Source: Bretschneidera sinensis
Taxonomy: Eukaryota > Streptophyta > Magnoliopsida > Brassicales > Akaniaceae
Direction: 5' to 3'
NCBI GenBank assembly: GCA_023935145.1
Contig: CM043705.1
Location: 59,192,584-59,256,583, forward strand
Length of the DNA stretch: 64,000 bases
A program made the translations under genes and the position numbers. Positions 59,736 through 64,000 of this stretch are shown piece by piece (position 1 is the stretch's first letter; each line of letters starts with the position of its first letter). The notes beneath the pieces were generated by a model. That model saw only the letters and a list, made by a program, of their open reading frames with translations, did not search any database and was not told where the DNA came from.

Positions 59736-60309
59736 GCCCAAGTGTTTATCCAACAAGTCATCCAGGTTCAGTTAAGACAAGGAAACATATACATTCAATT
59801 CACTTGTCATACCTTACACAAATATGTGCTGATGTGCTCGTGTTAGATTAGATCAAATATGTGAATTCTCGAAAATGCCTAAAGTAAGTAACTAAAGTTT
59901 AAACTTTATCGTCAGATCATGTGTTCAAAGTTTTAAACTCACCAATGAAATCACATTACAATTTTTCAGAACAACCAAAATTTTTAGACGAACATGAACA
60001 TGCATTTATCTTTACGACAAAAAGATAACAAATTAGGACAAAGTGTGTGATGTGTTTCCCATACTCCCAAACTTAAATTACACATTGACCCCAATGTGTA
60101 ACTAATATGGAAAGAGCTGACCTAAGATACGGAGAACTATCTGGACTGGTATGGCTCATAGCATACCCCCAAACTTGAACTAAAGTACGCATTGTCTCTG
60201 AAAAATAAAAAAACTGGAAAACAAAAAATACTGAAAACGAACATTAATCATAAAAATGCGAAATAATAAATAAACAGAAAAGATAAGCTATGGGGTGCCT
60301 CCCATGAGC

Positions 60310-61260
60310 GCTAAGTTTAACGTCTTCAGCCAGACCTAACATTAGTAAACATGTCTAACTAAGCGCTCCACCATCTAATCAATAAATAGGAATGGAAAAT
60401 GATCAGGCCTAGTGGCAACATTCAACTTACGGTAGTCTATACTCACTCTCCCTCCTGACTGAACATGAGTTGGCACCAACTCATCGTCCTCATTCATCAC
60501 TACCGTTAATTCGGCATGTTTGGGCACGACTTGAATCAGGCTCACCCACTTGCTATCAGAGATGGGATAAATGATCCCTGCCTCTAACAGCTTAATATCT
60601 TATGCCCTCACAACCTCTTGCATAGTAGGGTTGAGCCTTCTTTATGGCTTCCTCGATGGCTTGGCATTCTCCTCCAACTGTATCGTGTGTATTACCAATG
60701 AGGGGTTGATTCCCTTGACATCCTCAATAGTCCAGCCTATAGCTTCCTTATGCTCTCTTAAGACGTCCAATAATTTCTCCTCTAGAGCATCACCCAAATC
60801 TAAAGCTATAATTATAGGCAAAGAATCTGCTGGACCTAGGAACTTATACTTAAGATTGTCTGGTAAAGGTTTAAGTTCCTTCTTGGCGGGTTCAGGTGAT
60901 GTGGTTTCCTCCGTCTTATTGCTTTTTCGAGGATCAGACTCCAAAATGGTATTCACTTCCTCGAGTAACTTATTTAAGCCCAAGTCCTCTCCAAAGTGAG
61001 CAAAGCATGCCTCCAGGGGGTCCTCAATGCGGGATTCATCCATAGTCTCCTCTGTCTTACTACTCTCCCGAGGAGCAGACTCCAAGATAGTATTTGTTTG
61101 CTTAAGTAACTTATCTAAGTCTAAATCCTCTCCAAACTGAGCAAAGCTTGCCTCCATAATGTCCTCAGACTTCTCTTCTTTCTTGGGCGCTTGTAGTCTC
61201 TCAGGGTAATGCGCTTTAGGTAAAAATGACCTAGAGAGATCCTTAATAATAAGTGTGGCT
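60310..61260 (-). pseudogene. Pol/linker remnant of Athila minus copy
   Basis: On the minus strand PERLQAPKK (about 61180-61205) runs directly into MEASFAQFGEDLDLDKLLKQ, skipping the protease. The linker motif is then repeated as EACFAHFGEDLGLNKLLEEV about 50 residues later. The plus copy has it once. The frame 61157-60642 continues to [22 protein letters not shown] pieces with YPISDSKWV and VSIDYRKLNVAT follow at about 60590-60420, then the sequence jumps to the post-pol region (GACGTTAAACTTAGCGCTCA near 60308-60327). About 2.4 kb of pol is missing. Confidence 0.85.
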
Positions 61261-61449
61261 GTAGATGGCTCAGCATCTCTCTTTTCCTTGTTGTCACTTT
61301 ATTGCCCTTGTTGCATAGCAGGGTTCTGCTTCACTTATTTGTCCACTTGTCTCCCAAACAAGTATGGCATAGTTGATTGCACTTGTTCCTGCCAATGCAT
61401 AGGAGTTGATGAATTTTCCATCGTAAACTGTTCCTTTGGGTTAGGCTCA

Positions 61450-62150
61450 GGTTGACTGGGGAACTCTCATTCCTCTCCTTCACCCACATAACTTGCGATT
61501 TGATCAATTTGACTCTCTAGCTTGGTAATCACTTAGGTGTTTTCTATTGTTGCACTCATCACTTCGCTCATGGATTGGATAGTCATTTTCATGTACTCCT
61601 TAAGGGTGTCCTTAAGTGACAGTGAAACTGGCGCTGGTGTTTGAATGGGAGCTTAGTAAGCAGGTAATAGTGCTGGATAGGCTGAGTGACTATAACTTGG
61701 AACTGGCGGAGGAAATTCGGGAGGGTATTGATTGTGAGCTTGATAAGGGGCTCCTCCATGATTCCTCAGTTGGTTCTGCGTCAATGAAAAATTAGAGTGG
61801 TCCCATCACTCTGGATTGTACGTTTCGGAGTAAGATCCATTTGATTGCCAACAACAGTCATTGAAAGCATTCATTTGTTCCATGGGATACTCGGCACAAG
61901 CCGGCATTGATGGACAATTCTGTGCTAGATGCATAGGACTAGCACAGATGGAACAACTATCAACATTGAACGTGTTGGCAGCATTGATGGACGGGCCGGT
62001 CATTTTCATGTACTCCTTAATGGTGTCCTCTAAAGACTGTGAAACCGGCGCTGGATTCATCCACATATATATATATATTTTTAATAAACAAATAGAAACA
62101 AATAAAATAAAATAAAATTTCCAAACAGAAAAATCAAACAAACAATGCTA
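61450..62150 (-). pseudogene. Rearranged gag remnant of Athila minus copy
   Basis: On the minus strand the zinc knuckle CSICASPMHLAQNCPS (about 61907-61960) is intact and is followed by the usual C-terminal gag part. The gag core upstream is missing. In its place a short segment (APVSQSLEDTIKEYMKMTG, about 61995-62060) precedes the knuckle, although this segment also occurs in its normal place after it (about 61560-61640). Confidence 0.8.
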
Positions 62151-62206
62151 ACTAACTAGTAGAAAAATAAAATTAATCCAGATAAAAATTTCACAAACAA
62201 AACGGT

Positions 62207-62224
62207 TCTCCGGCAACGGCGCCA
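62207..62224 (-). other. Primer binding site of Athila minus copy
   Basis: On the plus strand TCTCCGGCAACGGCGCCA; reversed, it is complementary to the tRNA-Asp 3' end with one mismatch, and lies next to the 5' LTR. Confidence 0.88.
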
Positions 62225-62230
62225 AAAACT

Positions 62231-63519
62231 TGTTGTGAGTTTTAAATTACTCGCAAGCTCACGAGTCGTTTGCAATATAGTGTTGTGCAAGTGCGAGGTC
62301 GAATCCACAGGGAATTGCGTTGTGGAAATATAAATTTATCTAAATTAAGTCTATTTTAACCTAGCTCCAAATTTGTAATTATATGTTGCAAAATAAATAA
62401 AAGCTAAACTAAATTGATTTTAAAAACTAATAAAAACACACTAAGGTTTCTGAATCCACCCGGCCAAAGTTAAGCATATAACTCAATGTTCTAAAGATAG
62501 CCTATCAAAAAATTCCATGAATCCAACTATAAGACAAAAAACAAAGAATATCCCAATTAAACCAAAAGCATCCAATGTATCCGCTCTTAACAAATCACAA
62601 AGGAAATCCAATTTAATCGAAAATAATTCGATGTATCCATCATATGAAACACAAAGAATATCCAACAGAACAATTTAAACTCAATCAATCGCAAGATTAA
62701 CTCAAATAATTGACAAAACATTTATACTAAAAATTATCATATTTGTACAAGCAAATCTGAACTACTATGCCAAACAACAGCAGGGCTTCATCTTCAACCT
62801 TAGCTGAAGATTCTAGCCACTCATAATTATGAAACTACAATTCATAATAAAAGTGCTAAACATTAAACTAAAACAACTAAATAAAAAGAAATAAATAACT
62901 TTACATGGGAGAAATTTCACTCGCTGATGGGCGGCGCTTCCCCTCGTGGTAGCAAAGCCTTCGGGATCCACCAGAATGCTAGCAGACGTCCACCGGTTAA
63001 CACCAAAGTGGCCCAGGAATTGTACACTGAATGATGAAGTGGAGTGGGTCTTATATAGGCAAATACCACGAGTGCAATGTGTTTCCAATCCGATGTGGGA
63101 TGTGGGATATAGAAATGTGTTTCCAACCAATGTGGGATGTGGGATTTATGTCTTCACATGCCCTTCAAAACTTCTGTTCACGCTGAAATCCCGCACAGCC
63201 CGCACAACCTGACCTTTGTCTACTAAAACGGCCATAACTTTATGTAGAAAAATCATTTTTATGAGTCGTAAAATTCTCCAGAAAATAGACTTCTGGATCT
63301 GTCTAAGAATATATGGCTCATATCCTGGTTCTTCTTGAATCATTACAGTTTAATTTTCAAATATGATTGATCTGTACGGGCAATTCTGGCAATTTTAGTG
63401 AAACTCCTTTCCCAGTGCTTGTAAACCTGAAAAACACCGAAAACAACTCAAAGTAACAAAATCCTAAGCTAACAAATGTAAATTAAGTGGCCAAAATATG
63501 CAATATTTTTCTCTTATCA
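62231..63519 (-). repeat. 5' LTR of Athila minus copy
   Basis: Pairs with 57706-58987 with a few percent differences by eye. On the plus strand it ends TTCTCTTATCA, followed by TACGC. Confidence 0.92.
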
Positions 63520-63524
63520 TACGC

Positions 63525-64000
63525 CAAGTATGTGACCTAGCATGAGAAGAAGGGTAAACTTCTAAACTTTGTTTGTTCAGAAGTTAATCTAGCCTTTGTA
63601 CCTAAGAACACTTGGTGGATAGATACATGTGCAACTACTGACATAAGTGTTTCTATGCAGGGGTGCATAAGGAGCCGAACGCCAACTGATGCTAAAAGAT
63701 TCATCTATGTAGGAAATGGCGAAAGAGCTCCTGTGGAGGCAGTTTGTTTATTTATATTACAATTGGAATCTGGTTATAATTTGGATTTGGATGAGACTTT
63801 TTATGTACCGTCTTTTAGATGGAATTTGGTTTTTATTTCGTGTTTGGACAAATCAGGTTTTTCTTGTTCATTTGGAAATAGAAAGTTTAGTCTTTTTCAG
63901 AATTCAAATTTGTTTGGTACCAATTCTTTAATTGATAATTTATATAAACTGGATATGATTGCCTCCAAAGAAAACGAATCCTTGCATACCAGTAATGTTG
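63525..64000 (+). pseudogene. Copia gag end and protease, cut by the window edge
   Basis: The copia frame resumes after the insertion and has an early TAG near 63537. It is then open with NTWWIDTCATTDIS near 63608-63650, the copia aspartic protease site with cysteine in place of the usual glycine after Asp-Thr. YVGNGERAPVEA and NLDLDETFYVPSFRWNLVFI follow, the region before the integrase. Continuation lies outside the window. Confidence 0.85.

Larger units (their letters stand above)
57701..63524 (-). mobile_element. Athila-type element (minus copy), internally deleted, nested in copia
   Basis: LTRs at 57706-58987 (3' LTR in element sense) and 62231-63519 (5' LTR). TACGC stands on both sides (57701-57705 and 63520-63524). 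The internal part is only 3.2 kb against 7.0 kb in the plus copy. It keeps the tRNA-Asp primer site, some gag, a pol N-terminal piece and the post-pol region. It lacks protease, most of RT, RNase H and integrase. It is therefore a non-autonomous copy that must have used proteins made elsewhere if it moved in this form. Confidence 0.92.
45686..64000 (+). mobile_element. Ty1/copia retrotransposon, interrupted by two nested elements and cut by the window edge
   Basis: The copia element appears in three pieces: LTR and leader 45686-47150, gag 56651-57705, and protease region 63525-64000. Between them lie two Athila insertions (47156-56645 and 57706-63519). Removing each insertion with one copy of its TCGGT or TACGC duplication leaves continuous copia sequence. 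The second junction falls directly after the zinc knuckle. The rest of pol and the 3' LTR lie beyond the right edge. Several stops in the gag part show it is no longer coding. Confidence 0.88.

Overview
The window reads as nuclear DNA of a dicot plant. Base composition is AT-rich, three genes have many introns with GT-AG borders, and their products are plant proteins (a NOP58 snoRNP protein, a TORTIFOLIA1-like microtubule protein and a SIN3-like co-repressor). The retroelements are plant lineages: a Ty3 chromovirus, Athila-type Ty3 elements and a Ty1/copia element. I cannot name the species from the sequence alone. There is nothing bacterial here: no operons, no CRISPR array.

Layout: 1-1.8 kb is AT-rich intergenic DNA with one unexplained GC-richer islet. 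1.8-6.25 kb holds NOP58 on the minus strand (8 coding exons, 576 aa predicted) with a telo-box promoter and a tRNA-derived SINE in one intron. 6.25-9.9 kb is intergenic with pyrimidine tandem repeats. 9.9-13.7 kb holds a TOR1-like gene on the minus strand (5 coding exons, 677 aa predicted). 13.7-21.5 kb is AT-rich and gene-poor with remnants of small inverted-repeat elements. 21,481-26,607 is a complete but decayed Ty3 chromovirus flanked by the 5-bp duplication GAAAT. 26.6-33.6 kb is gene-poor and holds a tRNA-Pro-like sequence, a foldback element and long-TIR Mutator-like MITEs. 34,162-43,976 is a SIN3-like gene on the plus strand (22 coding exons, 1,461 aa predicted). From 45.7 kb to the right edge lies a copia element into which two related Athila elements have inserted separately and in opposite orientations. 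Each is flanked by an exact 5-bp duplication (TCGGT and TACGC).

The three genes are housekeeping or regulatory genes without an obvious shared pathway: rRNA processing, cortical microtubule organisation, and histone-deacetylase recruitment. Exon borders were derived by hand from splice signals, reading phase and protein similarity, and the phases agree across every junction. The last 13-nt exon of the TOR1-like gene is the weakest part.

The most interesting region is 45.7-64 kb. The plus-strand Athila copy keeps one long open pol frame (about 970 codons) but has a broken gag-protease. The minus-strand copy has lost protease, most of RT, RNase H and integrase, and carries rearranged gag pieces. 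The two share the 3' part of the LTR and the tRNA-Asp primer site but differ in the upstream LTR part, where the plus copy has an array of GATCGAGCGCA-type motifs.
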